From: Streptomyces collinus
GTDB taxonomy: Bacteria; Actinomycetota; Actinomycetes; Streptomycetales; Streptomycetaceae
NCBI RefSeq assembly: GCF_031348265.1
Contig: NZ_CP133771.1
Coordinates: 3,906,001-3,970,000 of the forward strand
DNA length: 64,000 nucleotides
Direction: 5' to 3'
The notes beneath the pieces were generated by a model, which worked only from the letters and a program-made list of their open reading frames with translations, was not told the origin of the DNA and did no database searches. The position numbers were made by a program, and so were the translations under genes. Positions 1 to 9,322 of this stretch are shown here, piece after piece (the stretch's first letter is position 1; each line of letters starts with the position of its first letter).

Positions 1-1280
1 GTGTCCTGGACCGGCGGCACGGGGACCCGGCGCCCGTCATGGAGGACGGCCACATGGTCGACGCCACCATGGGGGACGTACACATCCTCGAACACCCCAT
101 AGGGCGAGCCCTTGCCCGGTGGTGCCATCACATGGAAGCCGGGGTAGCTCGCCAGCGCCAGCTCCACGGCCGCCCCGCTCAGCGCCCGTCCGACGGCCTC
201 CTGGTCGGAGTCCCGGACGACGAGCCGCAGCAGCGCGCTCGCGGTCTCCTCGCTCGGGGCGTCGGCGCGGTCGGTGCGGGCCAGCTCCCAGCGCACGTCG
301 GCGACCTTGCCGAGGGCGGGTTCCATCTGGTCCCGCACCAGGGCGGCCTTGGCCTCGACATCGAGGCCGGTGAGCACGAAGACGACCTCGTTGCGGAAGC
401 CGCCGAGCCGGTTGAGCCCGACCTTGAGGGTGGGCGGCGGTGCCTCCCCGCGCACGCCCTCGATGCGCACCCGGTCGGGCCCGTCCTGGCTCAGCCGTAC
501 GGTGTCCAGCCGGGCGGTGACGTCCGGCCCCGCGTACCGGGCACCGGCCGTCTCGTACAGCAGCTGCGCGGTGACCGTGCCGGTGTCGACGAAGCCGCCG
601 GTGCCGGGGTGCTTGGTGATCACGCAGCCGCCGTCCTCGTGTATCTCGACGAGGGGGAAGCCGGGGCGGCGGACGTCGCCGTCCCGGAAGAAGGCGTAGT
701 TGCCGCCGGTGGCCTGTGCCCCGCACTCCAGGACGTGCCCGGCGACGACGGCGCCCGCGAGCCGGTCGTAGTCCGTTTCGCTCCACCCGAAGTGGGCGGC
801 GGCCGGCCCGGTGACGAGGGCGGCGTCCGTCACGCGCCCGGTGACGACGACGTCGGCGCCCGCCCGCAGGCACTGAGCGATGCCGAAGCCGCCGAGGTAG
901 GCGTGGGCGGCGAGGGAGCCCGGGTGGGCGGCGGTGAGGTCGTCGCCCGTCACCTGGGCGACGCGCACGGGGATGCCCAGCCGGTCGGCCAACTGCCGTA
1001 CGGCGTCGGCGAGTCCGGCCGGGTTGAGCCCGCCCGCGTTGGTGACGATCCGCACGCCCCGCTCGTGCGCGAGAGAGAGGCAGTCCTCCAGCTGCCGCAG
1101 GAAGGTGCGGGCGTATCCGGCGGCCGGGTCCTTGAGGCGGTCGCGGCCGAGGATGAGCATGGTCAGCTCGGCGAGGTAGTCACCGGTGAGGACGTCGAGT
1201 TCGCCGCCGGTGAGCATCTCGCGCATCGCGTCGAAGCGGTCGCCGTAGAAGCCGGAGGCGTTGCCGATGCGGAGGGTCAC
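1..1280 (-). CDS. AtuA/DUF1446 family protein (C-terminus beyond window)
   Basis: The minus-strand frame starts at a GTG and begins LRIGNASGFYGDR, followed by a GDYLAELTM stretch, TNAGGLNP and VTGRVTDAALV, all typical of the DUF1446/AtuA family named for acyclic terpene utilisation. About 426 residues are visible and the frame is still open at base 1, so the C-terminus is missing. The start overlaps the stop of the upstream gene by 4 bp (GTGA), which implies translational coupling. AtuA family genes often sit in acyl-CoA degradation operons, so an acyl or isoprenoid catabolic role is possible, but the reaction of this protein is unknown. The long plus-strand frame over the same bases is a shadow. 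Confidence 0.85.
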   Translation of the reverse strand, partial: MTLRIGNASGFYGDRFDAMREMLTGGELDVLTGDYLAELTMLILGRDRLKDPAAGYARTFLRQLEDCLSLAHERGVRIVTNAGGLNPAGLADAVRQLADRLGIPVRVAQVTGDDLTAAHPGSLAAHAYLGGFGIAQCLRAGADVVVTGRVTDAALVTGPAAAHFGWSETDYDRLAGAVVAGHVLECGAQATGGNYAFFRDGDVRRPGFPLVEIHEDGGCVITKHPGTGGFVDTGTVTAQLLYETAGARYAGPDVTARLDTVRLSQDGPDRVRIEGVRGEAPPPTLKVGLNRLGGFRNEVVFVLTGLDVEAKAALVRDQMEPALGKVADVRWELARTDRADAPSEETASALLRLVVRDSDQEAVGRALSGAAVELALASYPGFHVMAPPGKGSPYGVFEDVYVPHGGVDHVAVLHDGRRVPVPPVQD

Positions 1281-2070
1281 GAGGCGGACTCCTTCGGCGG
1301 GCGTCCGCCGCCCGGCGGTCCCGCGAAGGCCTGGGCGATGCCGAGCCAGCGGTCGGCGTCGGGGCCCTCGGCGTGCAGGGCGAGGCCGGTGCGGTGGGCG
1401 CGCTGGGTGACCAGGAGGCAGAAGTCGAGGGCGGATCCGGTGACGCGCTGCTCGGCGTCCTCGGGGCCGTACCTCCACAGGTCGCCGGAGGGGGCGCGCA
1501 GTTCGACGCGGAAGGGGTCGGCGGGCGGGGTGAGGCCGTGCACGCCGTAGGCGAAGTCCCGGGTGCGCACCCCGAGCCAGGCCACATGCCGCAGCCGGTC
1601 GGTAGGTGGGCGCACACACCCAGGGCATCGGCCACGTCCTGCCCGTGGGCCCAGGTCTCCATGAGCCGGGCCGTCGCCATGGAGGCGGCCGACATGGGCG
1701 GGCCGTACCAGGGGAAACGCGCGCCGGGCGGGGCGGCCCGCAGGGCGTCCTCCAGTGCCGTACGGCCGGCACGCCACCGGGCGAGCAGCGCGCCGGGCGG
1801 GGCTCCCGCGCCCCCTTCGGCGCCCTCGTCGACGAAAGTGCCGGGCGCGGCGAGGGCCTTCTCGACCAGTGCGTGGAAGCCGTCGGCGTCCGTGACGGCG
1901 AGCAGGGCCGAGCGGTCCGTCCAGGCGAGGTGGGCGATCTGGTGGGCCACGGTCCAGCCGGGCGCGGGGGTCGCGAGCGACCAGCGCAGCGGGGACAACC
2001 CGGCCACGAGGCGGTCGAGTTCCTCGCTCTCCTCGCGCAGATCGTCGATCACGGAGGTCGGATCGGACAC
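1277..2070 (-). pseudogene. TIGR03084 family (MDMPI/DinB-like) gene, frameshifted
   Basis: From a GTG start with GAGGGGAG ahead of it, the protein opens with VIDDLREESEELDRLV and continues through WTVAHQIAHLAWTD and METWAHGQDVADALGV, the N-terminal fold of mycothiol-dependent maleylpyruvate isomerase-like TIGR03084 proteins. After DALGV the homology jumps to another frame: PTDRLRHVAWLGVRTRDF through FCLLVTQRAHR and AQAFAGPP. The break lies in a GTGTGTGCGCCC stretch at about 1608-1622. One missing base (or two extra) would restore a full-length protein of about 264 residues. It is either a true pseudogene or a sequencing error. It overlaps the AtuA gene by 4 bp, so a frameshift here could also disturb coupling. 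Confidence 0.8.
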
Positions 2071-2117
2071 GGGGCGCTCCCCTCGGGGCACAGCGGTGTG
2101 CGGGTCACGGCGGCGGT

Positions 2118-2219
2118 GTGCGGGGTGGTGCGGCGTGCGGGGTGGTGCGGCGTGCGGCGTGGTGCGGCGTGCGGGGTGGTGCGGCGTGCGGGGTGGTGCG
2201 GCGTGCGGGGTGGTGCGGC
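2118..2219. repeat. 17-bp tandem repeat, six copies
   Basis: The unit GTGCGGGGTGGTGCGGC is repeated six times head to tail with a single base change in copy three. It lies directly upstream of the TIGR03084/AtuA gene pair. The period of 17 is not a multiple of 3, so it is not coding. Confidence 0.95.
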
Positions 2220-2254
2220 GTGCTGAGGAGCATGGCAGCGGCGCAGGAAACAAT

Positions 2255-2266
2255 CAAGCGTGCTTG
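2255..2266. promoter_or_regulatory. candidate operator (CAAGC-GT-GCTTG palindrome)
   Basis: CAAGCGTGCTTG has perfect 5-bp arms in a locally A/T-richer stretch, about 185 bp upstream of the TIGR03084 start and 100 bp upstream of the next plus-strand gene. It resembles TetR-type operators in front of acyl-CoA metabolism genes. No cognate regulator is visible in the window. Confidence 0.35.
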
Positions 2267-2368
2267 CATGGATTTATCGAGTGGCCGGAAGTGTGCTCTT
2301 CGGCGGCGGGATCAATACACTGCGGGGCGCGCTCGTCCCATTGGTCACGCGTCGGGGGAGACACAAGG

Positions 2369-3298
2369 ATGAGTACCTGGAACCCGGGCGGGCAGCCGCC
2401 GTACGACCCGAACGGCCCGCAGCCGTACCCGCCCCGGCCCGGTCCCTATCCGCCCTCACCGGCGCCGTAGCACCGCCGGGGGGGTGGGTATCCGCCCCAT
2501 GTGCCGCACCCCTATATGCCTCACCCCGGGCCGCCGCAGGCGCCGCCGCCCGGCCCGGTCGCGCGGCTGTGCCGGCGGATCGGCCCCGTCCACACCGCGC
2601 GCCGGGTGTTCAGGCCGTCCCGGCAGGACCTCGTCGAGGACGCCTTCGTCGCCCGCATGCAGAAGATCCGCACGCTGGTGGGGCTGGCCGCGGTGGTGTG
2701 GGTGTCGGTGAGCTACAAGGTCGGCAGCTCCCTGGGGGACGTCGCCGACGACCGCCTCGACCAGTCGTGGCACAGCGTGCTGGTGCTGTCGGTGACGTTC
2801 CCGGTGGTGGTGGGCGTCCTGCTGGCCCTGACCGCCCCGTCGGCCCGCCGGGATCTGCTGCGCCGGGCGGCGAAGCCCTTCGGTGCGATGGTGGCCCTGA
2901 TCGCCGCGGTGTTCGTGTTCCCGCTGATGGTGCTCACCGGCTTCGTCGACGGCCGGTTCGCCACCAACCCGGCGATGACCGTGATCACTTGGGTGGTCGT
3001 CGTGCTCGTCCTGGTGTGGGTGCTGCCGTTCATCGCCTGGGGCGTCGGCCTGGCGCTGCTGCACGTGTTCCGCACGGCCGACATCCACCAGACCATGCCG
3101 CCGCTGCTCGCCATGGCGCTGGTGTGGGAGATGACGCTGATCGACCTGTTCACCGGGGCGTACGCGGGGGTGCCGGTCCCGGTGCGGGCGGTGTTCATGC
3201 TCGGGGCGCCGCTGTCGGTGACCGCGGTGGGACTGTGGGAGCTGCGCCGGCTGCGGGCGCACTACGGGATCTCGGTGCGCGGGATGCTGGTGCGCTAG
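2369..3298 (+). pseudogene. Proline-rich multi-pass membrane protein interrupted by in-frame TAG
   Basis: An ATG preceded by GGGGGAG begins MSTWNPGGQPPYDPNGPQP, a proline-rich head, but the frame stops at TAG 2468-2470. The same frame continues without a break (GGGYPPHVPHPYMPHPGPP), again proline-rich, into a body with about six hydrophobic segments ending ISVRGMLVR. The simplest reading is one gene of about 309 residues with a CAG-to-TAG nonsense change. Alternatively, translation restarts at GTG 2501, which gives 265 residues with all membrane segments. No enzymatic motif is visible. Function is unknown. Confidence 0.65.
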
Positions 3299-3333
3299 CT
3301 GTACTCGGCCGGGAGGTTGGTGACACGCTTGCT

Positions 3334-3352
3334 ACCGGTTGGCTCAACCGGT
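3334..3352. terminator. hairpin at convergent gene ends
   Basis: ACCGGTTG-gct-CAACCGGT is a perfect 8-bp stem with a 3-nt loop between the membrane protein gene and the convergent DinB gene, and it includes the DinB stop codon. It is a possible bidirectional terminator. Confidence 0.4.
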
Positions 3353-3946
3353 CGCGCCCGCTCGCCTCGCCGCCTCCTCCAGCCTGCGCCGGTGGGCCTC
3401 CCACCTGTCCCGGCCCCCCGGTCCCATGCTGTCCTTGCCCGGCGTCAGGCCGACCGCGCCGTCTATGAGTTCGCGGACAATGTCGGCGTGACCGGCGTGA
3501 CGGCTGGTGTCGGCGATCACGCGCACCAGGATGTGGTGCAGGGTGGTCTCGCGCCGCTCCTCGGGCCACCACGGGACGTGACCGGTCGCGTCCAGCGGCA
3601 GCGCCGCGATCGTGGCGTCCGCGTGCTCCCACGCCCGGCGGTACAGCCCGGCGATGTCCTCGCGCGACTCGTCCGGGGTGGCCCACATGTCGGCGTCGGG
3701 TTCGGCGTCCCGCGTGTACCACCAGGCGGGTGGCTTCTCGCCGAAGAACGGCCGGCCGAAGGTGTCGCCGAAGTACCCCAGCTCCACTCCTGCGGTGTGC
3801 TTGACCAGCCCGAGCAGATTGGTGCCGGTCGGTGTCAGGGGGCGGCGGATGTCGTACTCGGAGAGCCCGTCGAGCTTCCACAACAGGGCGTCACGCGCCT
3901 CCTGGAGATAGCGGAGGAGGTCGGCCTTCGGGTCCGGTGTGGTCAT
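3344..3946 (-). CDS. DinB family protein (DUF664)
   Basis: The 200-residue protein has the DinB/DUF664 four-helix pattern: LLRYLQEARDALLWKLDGLSE, GLVKHTAGVELGYFGDTF, and TTLHHILVRVIADTSRHAGH near the C-terminus. The conserved histidines (KHTAG, LHHIL, RHAGH) form the usual metal-binding triad of the superfamily. I chose the ATG giving MTTPDPKAD, since a longer in-frame extension has no family similarity. DinB-like proteins include thiol-dependent transferases and many of unknown reaction. It is a single gene, convergent with the membrane protein gene to its left. Confidence 0.85.
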   Translation of the reverse strand: MTTPDPKADLLRYLQEARDALLWKLDGLSEYDIRRPLTPTGTNLLGLVKHTAGVELGYFGDTFGRPFFGEKPPAWWYTRDAEPDADMWATPDESREDIAGLYRRAWEHADATIAALPLDATGHVPWWPEERRETTLHHILVRVIADTSRHAGHADIVRELIDGAVGLTPGKDSMGPGGRDRWEAHRRRLEEAARRAGATG

Positions 3947-4018
3947 GCGCGCAGTGTCGCACCCGGCACTGACAGCCGGGCCGGACCGCACGAGCGGCCG
4001 CTCCCCTCGCGGGGCGGC

Positions 4019-4978
4019 TCAGCCCTCCAGGCCGGTGCTCTCCAGCGCCGCCCGCTTCTTGCGCCCGCCGCCGACCTGGGTGCGCACTGCGCCCATGCTC
4101 GCCGCGACGACCAGGGCGATCGCGGCGGCCTCGGCGGCGCTGAGGGCCTGGTCGAGGATGAGGAACCCGGCCGTAGCGGCGATGGCCGGTTCCAGGCTCA
4201 TCAGGATCGCGAAGGTGGAGGCGGGCAGGCGGCGCAGGGCGAGGAGTTCGAGCGTGTAGGGCAGCACCGAGGACAGCAGTGCCACCGCCGCGCCCAGGCC
4301 CAGCGTCACCGGGTCGAGCAGCTTCGTCCCCGACTCGGCGATGCCCAGGGGCAGGAACAGCACCGCCCCCACCGCCATGGCCAGCGCCAGCCCGTCCGCC
4401 TGCGGGAAGCGCCGGCCGGTACGGGCACTGAAGACGATGTAGGCCGCCCACATGGCGCCGGCACCCAGGGCGAAGGCCGCTCCCGTGGGGTCGAGGCCGC
4501 TGAGGCCTCCCCCGCCCAGGAGGAAGACACCGCCGAGGGCCAGCGCCGCCCAGACGACGTTGATCGCGCGGCGGGAGGCGAAGACCGAGAGGGCGAGCGG
4601 GCCGAGGACCTCCAGTGTGACCGCGGGGCCCAGCGGGATGCGGGCGACGGCCTGGTAGAAGAGGCCGTTCATGGCGGCCATGGTGATGCCGAAGACGACG
4701 ACGGTGCCCCAGTCGGTGCGCGAATGGCCGCGCAGGCGCGGGCGGCAGACCAGGAGCAGCACGACGGCCGCGACCAGCAGGCGCAGCGCCACGACGCCGA
4801 GGGCACCCGCCCTGGGCATGAGCGTGACCGCCAGGGCGCCGCCGAACTGCACGGAGATCCCGCCCGCGAGCACCAGGCCCACGGGTCCGAGGGAGCCGAG
4901 CCGGCCCGGGCCGGTGGCCGGCGCTGTGGCGTCGGCGGTCGCGGACGAGGGCGAGGTGGCGGTCTCCGGCGTGGTCAC
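4019..4978 (-). CDS. EamA/DMT family exporter (RhtA-like)
   Basis: The 319-residue protein starts at a GTG with AGGA seven bases upstream. It has a short hydrophilic Ser/Thr/Ala-rich N-terminus (about 30 residues) and about ten hydrophobic segments in two EamA repeats. The second repeat contains SSVLPYTLELLALRRLP and SLEPAIAATAGFL, the signature of the threonine/homoserine exporter RhtA subgroup. It is probably an inner-membrane exporter of amino acids or related metabolites. Substrate is not predictable. The 73 bp between it and DinB carry no gene. Confidence 0.85.
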   Translation of the reverse strand: MTTPETATSPSSATADATAPATGPGRLGSLGPVGLVLAGGISVQFGGALAVTLMPRAGALGVVALRLLVAAVVLLLVCRPRLRGHSRTDWGTVVVFGITMAAMNGLFYQAVARIPLGPAVTLEVLGPLALSVFASRRAINVVWAALALGGVFLLGGGGLSGLDPTGAAFALGAGAMWAAYIVFSARTGRRFPQADGLALAMAVGAVLFLPLGIAESGTKLLDPVTLGLGAAVALLSSVLPYTLELLALRRLPASTFAILMSLEPAIAATAGFLILDQALSAAEAAAIALVVAASMGAVRTQVGGGRKKRAALESTGLEG

Positions 4979-5139
4979 GGGCGGGTCCTGTGCTCGGGAT
5001 CGGTGTCAGGGGTGCTGGGCGTGTGCGGTGCGTACACCGGGACGCACGCTACGTACAGCCCGATGCACTGCACAGTCCAGGGTAATGGACTCCGTCAGGT
5101 GCGTGAACCCTTTTTGCCGCTGTCTCGTGCTGTGAGACG

Positions 5140-6276
5140 TCAGCGGCGGGCGAGGTACAGGTTCAGCGCCTGGTACAGCAGCTGGTTGAGCGGGTAGTCC
5201 CATTCGCCGAGGTACTCGACGGCCTCGCCGCCGGTGCCCACCTTGAAGCGCAGCAGGCCCAGCAGGTGGCTGGACTCCTCCAGGGTGTCGGTGATGCCGC
5301 GCAGGTCGTAGACGGCGGCGCCCAGTTCGTGCGCGTCGGTCATCATGCGCCACTGCACGGCGCTGCTCGGCTGGACCTCGCGGCGGCGGGCGGTGGAGGC
5401 GCCGTAGGAGTACCAGACGTGCTCGCCGACGGTCAGCATCGTGGCCGCGGCGAGCACCTCGCCGTCGTGGTAGGCGAGGTAGAGCCGCATCCGGTCGCGG
5501 TGTTCGGCGGTGAGCGCGCTCCACATGCGCTGGAAGTACGGCAGCGGGCGCGGGATGAACCGGTCCCTTTCGGCGGTCTCGCAGTACAGCTCGTGGAAGG
5601 CCGGCAGGTCCTCCAGGTCGCCGCGCACGACCTTCACCCCGGCCTTCTCCGCCTTCTTGATGTTGCGGCGCCACTGCTGGTTCAGGCCGTTGTGGATGTC
5701 CTGAAGCGACCGGCCGGCGAACGGCACCTGGAAGACGTAGCGGGGCTGGCCCGCGGCGAAGCCGTCCTCGCCGGACGCCTCGGACTGCCGCCAGCCCATC
5801 CGGCGCAGGCTGTCCGCGACCTGGCCGGCGCGCGGTTCGTACGACGTGGCCTTCACGTCGCGCAGCCGCCGGGCGGCCGGGTCGGCGATCGCCTCCTTGA
5901 CCGCGTCGGCGCTCCAGCGGCGCACCACGACCGGCGGGCCCATCCGCACCGCGAAGGCGCCCCGCCGTCTCAGGTGCGCGAGCATCGGCTCCAGCAGACG
6001 GTCGAGGCCGGGCTCGTGCCAGTCGATCAGCGGGCCCTCGGGCAGGTAGGCGAGGTACCGCGGCAGCCAGGGCAGTCGCGGCCCGGGCAGAGGGCGCAGC
6101 AGCACAAGGCCCGCACCGACGAGCTGCCCGCCGTCGTCGAACCAGCCGAGGCTCTCCGCCCGCCAGTCGGGCTTGACCGCGCCCCACGAGGGCATCTGGG
6201 TATGGCTGGCGAAGGGGCGGGCCGTGACGAACGCGAGGTGCTCGTCACGGGTGATCGGCTGGACGCGGACGCTCAT
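5140..6276 (-). CDS. FemX/FemAB family aminoacyltransferase
   Basis: The 378-residue protein has an ATG with GAAGGAG upstream. It matches the double-GNAT FemABX fold: FASHTQMPSWGAVK near the N-terminus, YVFQVPF, LNQQWRRNIKKAEKAGVKV in the middle and YDLRGITDTLEESSHLLGL toward the end. In Gram-positive bacteria these enzymes transfer amino acids from aminoacyl-tRNA to the lipid II stem peptide. In Streptomyces the interpeptide bridge is a single Gly added by FemX, and genomes usually hold several paralogs, so this may be the bridge enzyme or a paralog. No operon partner is visible. Confidence 0.85.
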   Translation of the reverse strand: MSVRVQPITRDEHLAFVTARPFASHTQMPSWGAVKPDWRAESLGWFDDGGQLVGAGLVLLRPLPGPRLPWLPRYLAYLPEGPLIDWHEPGLDRLLEPMLAHLRRRGAFAVRMGPPVVVRRWSADAVKEAIADPAARRLRDVKATSYEPRAGQVADSLRRMGWRQSEASGEDGFAAGQPRYVFQVPFAGRSLQDIHNGLNQQWRRNIKKAEKAGVKVVRGDLEDLPAFHELYCETAERDRFIPRPLPYFQRMWSALTAEHRDRMRLYLAYHDGEVLAAATMLTVGEHVWYSYGASTARRREVQPSSAVQWRMMTDAHELGAAVYDLRGITDTLEESSHLLGLLRFKVGTGGEAVEYLGEWDYPLNQLLYQALNLYLARR

Positions 6277-6396
6277 GCGCGGGCTCCTTCGAGCAGCGGC
6301 CCTCGACGGGCAGTGGCTGGTTCCGCGAGCCTAGGAGCGGCTTCGGCCCTCCCCCGGTTCAGACACTCGGGTCCGCCTTCCCGTGGCCCGAACGCC

Positions 6397-9282
6397 TCAC
6401 GTGCCGTCGCGCCGGAGGTCCTCGTCGAGCGCCTCGGCCAGCACCTCCGCGAGATGCCTGCCCCGTACGCCCGCCAGCTGCCGGAGCTGGGTGCGGCAGG
6501 AGAAGCCGTCCGCCAGGACCACCGTGCCGTCGGGGGCGTCGCGGACGGACGGCAGGAGCTGTTCCTCCGCGCAGGCGGCGGACACCTCCCAGTGGCCCTT
6601 CTCGAAGCCGAAGTTCCCCGCGAGGCCGCAGCAGCCGCCGCTCAGTTCGCCGGTGAGCAGGGCCGCTTCCCGCAGCCGGCGGTCGGCGGCGTCGCCGAGC
6701 ACCGCGTGCTGGTGGCAGTGGGTCTGCCCGGCCACCGGGCGGGACACGCGCGGGGGCCTCCAGCCGGGGGCGTGGCGCTCCAGCGTCTCCGCGAAGGTGA
6801 GCACCCGCCCGGCGAGGCGGGCCGCGCGCGGGTCGTCGTGCAGCAGCTCGGGGACGTCCGTGCGCAGGGCGGCGGCGCAGCTGGGCTCCAGGACGACGAC
6901 CGGGGCGTCGGTCTCCAGGACCGCTTCCATCAGGTCGAGCGTGCGGCGCATGACGGCCCGGGCGCGGTCCAGCTGGCCCGTCGACACGTACGTCAGCCCG
7001 CAGCAGACCCGCCCCCGGCCCCGCAGCAGCGCCGACGGATCGAGGGCGACCGTCCTGCCGTCGCCCACCGGCGGCCTCGCCAGGTGCACGGTCGGTGGCA
7101 GCGCCACCCGCAGCCCGGCCGCCTCCAGGACCCGTACGGCCGCCCGGCCCACGGCCGGGGAGAGGTGCTCGGTGAAGGTGTCGGGCCACAGGACGACCAA
7201 GTCGCCCTGCGTGTCCGGGCGGTGCGCCCGCCGCCGCTCCCACCACCGGCTGAACGTCCGCCGGGCCACCCGCGGGAGCTCCCGCTCGGGCGCGATGCCG
7301 CCCAGCCGCTTCGCCGCCCACGCGACGGGCCGTACCGCTGCCAGTGCGTTGACCAGCCACGCCGTGTGCGTGCGGGCCACGGCCCGGAGCCACACGGGCA
7401 GCCGGCCCATGGCGTGGTGCGCGGCGGGCCGGCGCCGCCCGGCGTAGTGGTGGTGCAGGAACTCCGCCTTGTACGTGGCCATGTCGACGCCCACCGGGCA
7501 GTCCGACCGGCAGCCCTTGCAGGACAGGCACAGGTCCAGCGCGTCCCGGACCTCCTCCGAGCGCCAGCCGTCCGTCACCACCTCGCCGGCGAGCATCTCG
7601 TGCAGCAGCCGGGCCCGCCCGCGCGTTGAGTGCTCCTCCGCGCCCGTCGCCCGGAAGGACGGGCACATGACACCCGGGCCGGACACCGACGTCGTACGGC
7701 ACTTGGCGACGCCGACGCAGCGCCGCACCGCCGCCGGGAAGTCGCCGCCGTCGGCGGGGTAGCCGAAGGCCACGTCGACCGGTTCGCGGGGCAGGACGGA
7801 GAAGCGCAGGCCGCTGTCGAGCGGCGCGGGGCGGACGAGCATCCCGGGGTTGAGCAGGTCGTCCGGGTCCCACACCCCCTTGACCCGCTCGAAGAGGCCG
7901 ACCATCTCAGCCCCGTACATCTTCGGCAGCAGCTCCGCCCGCGCCTGCCCGTCCCCGTGCTCCCCGGACAGTGAGCCGCCGTGCGCCACCACCAGCTCCG
8001 CGAGCTCCTCCGAGAAGCGGCGGAAACGGGCGACTCCCGCCTCGGTGAGCAGGTCGAAGTCGATCCGGACGTGGATGCAGCCGTCCCCGAAGTGCCCGTA
8101 CGGCGTGCCGCGCAGCCCGTGCGCCGCCATCAGCGCCCGGAAGTCCCGCAGGTACACCCCCAGCCGGGCGGGCGGCACCGCGCAGTCCTCCCAGCCCGGC
8201 CACGCCTCGGTCCCGTCCGGCATGCGCGTCGCCGTGCCGCTCGCGTCCTCCCGGATCCGCCACAGCGCGCGCTGCCCCGCCGGGTCGGTGACCACGAGCG
8301 CGTCCACGACGTCGGCGGCCCGCACGATCGCCTGCGCACGCGTGTGTGCCTCCCCGGCCGACTCCCCGCCGGTCTCCACGAACAGCCAGGCCCCGCCCCG
8401 CGGCAGCGCCTCCGGGGACGGCACCAGGTCCGCCGCCATGCCCTCCACCGTCAGCGGCCCGAACGGCAGCAGTCCGGCCGCCGCCTCCGCCGCCGCGCTC
8501 TCGTCGGCGTAGCCCAGCACGGCCAGCGCACGCGCGCGGGGCGCTTCGACGAGGCGTACGACCGCCTCCGTCAGCACGCCGAGGGTGCCCTCCGAACCGC
8601 AGAAGGAGCGGGCCACGTCGGCGCCGCGCTCGGGCAGCAGGGCGTCCAGGGCGTAGCCGGAGATGCGGCGGGGCAGGTCGGGGAAGCCGGTGCGCAGACG
8701 CGCCAGTTCCCCCTCGGCCAGGGCCCGCAGCCCGTCCGGTGCCCCGGCCCAGTCCGGCCCGAGCCGCAGCCGCTCGCCTCGCGCGGTGACGACGTCCAGC
8801 GCCCGCACGCTGTCCGCGGTCGTGCCCCACGCCACCGAGTGCGAGCCGCACGAGTTGTTGCCGATCATGCCTCCGAGCGTGCAGCGGCTGTGGGTGGAGG
8901 GGTCGGGGCCGAACCGCAGCCCGTGCGGGGCGGCGGCGTCCTGGAGCCGGTCCAGCACCAGCCCCGGCTGCACCACGGCCGTACGCGCCTCGGGATCCAG
9001 GGCGACCAGCCGGTTCATGTGCCGGGTGAAGTCCAGGACGACACCGGTGCCGGTGGCCTGCCCGGCGATGGAGGTTCCTCCGCCCCGGGCGACCACGGGC
9101 ACTCCTCGCTCCCGGCACACCGCGAGCACCGCCGCGACGTCGTCGGCGTCACGCGGAGCGACCACGCCCGCCGGGACCCGCCGGTAGTTGGACGCGTCCA
9201 TGGTCGTCAGCGCCCGGGACGTGACGTCGAACCCGACCTCACCCCGGACGACGGCACGCAGCTGCGCTTCGAGATCCGTCAT
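6397..9282 (-). CDS. FAD-linked oxidase fused to 4Fe-4S/CCG domain (YdiJ/GlcD-like)
   Basis: This protein of about 961 residues joins three modules. An N-terminal FAD_binding_4 domain carries PVVARGGGTSIAGQATG and a FAD-contact loop with GGMIGNNSCGSHS. The C-terminal FAD-oxidase domain ends with GHFGDGCIHVRI and SGEHGDGQAR. It is followed by a ferredoxin-like CLSCKGCRSDCPVGVDM cluster and CCG-type cysteine motifs (GGCCGLAGNFGFEKGHW). The family oxidises 2-hydroxyacids such as D-lactate or D-2-hydroxyglutarate and passes electrons to the respiratory chain. The ATG at MTDLEAQ has a GGA nearby. An ATG five codons upstream is equally open. Confidence 0.9.
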   Translation of the reverse strand: MTDLEAQLRAVVRGEVGFDVTSRALTTMDASNYRRVPAGVVAPRDADDVAAVLAVCRERGVPVVARGGGTSIAGQATGTGVVLDFTRHMNRLVALDPEARTAVVQPGLVLDRLQDAAAPHGLRFGPDPSTHSRCTLGGMIGNNSCGSHSVAWGTTADSVRALDVVTARGERLRLGPDWAGAPDGLRALAEGELARLRTGFPDLPRRISGYALDALLPERGADVARSFCGSEGTLGVLTEAVVRLVEAPRARALAVLGYADESAAAEAAAGLLPFGPLTVEGMAADLVPSPEALPRGGAWLFVETGGESAGEAHTRAQAIVRAADVVDALVVTDPAGQRALWRIREDASGTATRMPDGTEAWPGWEDCAVPPARLGVYLRDFRALMAAHGLRGTPYGHFGDGCIHVRIDFDLLTEAGVARFRRFSEELAELVVAHGGSLSGEHGDGQARAELLPKMYGAEMVGLFERVKGVWDPDDLLNPGMLVRPAPLDSGLRFSVLPREPVDVAFGYPADGGDFPAAVRRCVGVAKCRTTSVSGPGVMCPSFRATGAEEHSTRGRARLLHEMLAGEVVTDGWRSEEVRDALDLCLSCKGCRSDCPVGVDMATYKAEFLHHHYAGRRRPAAHHAMGRLPVWLRAVARTHTAWLVNALAAVRPVAWAAKRLGGIAPERELPRVARRTFSRWWERRRAHRPDTQGDLVVLWPDTFTEHLSPAVGRAAVRVLEAAGLRVALPPTVHLARPPVGDGRTVALDPSALLRGRGRVCCGLTYVSTGQLDRARAVMRRTLDLMEAVLETDAPVVVLEPSCAAALRTDVPELLHDDPRAARLAGRVLTFAETLERHAPGWRPPRVSRPVAGQTHCHQHAVLGDAADRRLREAALLTGELSGGCCGLAGNFGFEKGHWEVSAACAEEQLLPSVRDAPDGTVVLADGFSCRTQLRQLAGVRGRHLAEVLAEALDEDLRRDGT

Positions 9283-9322
9283 GCGTCCAGGATGCATCCG
9301 GCCACCGACGGTGACGGGCCCG

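Noticed and set aside
2118..2219. Possible CRISPR array
   Set aside because: Units are contiguous with no unique spacers, and there are no cas genes.
5266..7629. Long plus-strand frame opposite the FemX-like and FAD/Fe-S genes
   Set aside because: No family motif; both minus-strand genes have full domain structure and correct third-position bias.
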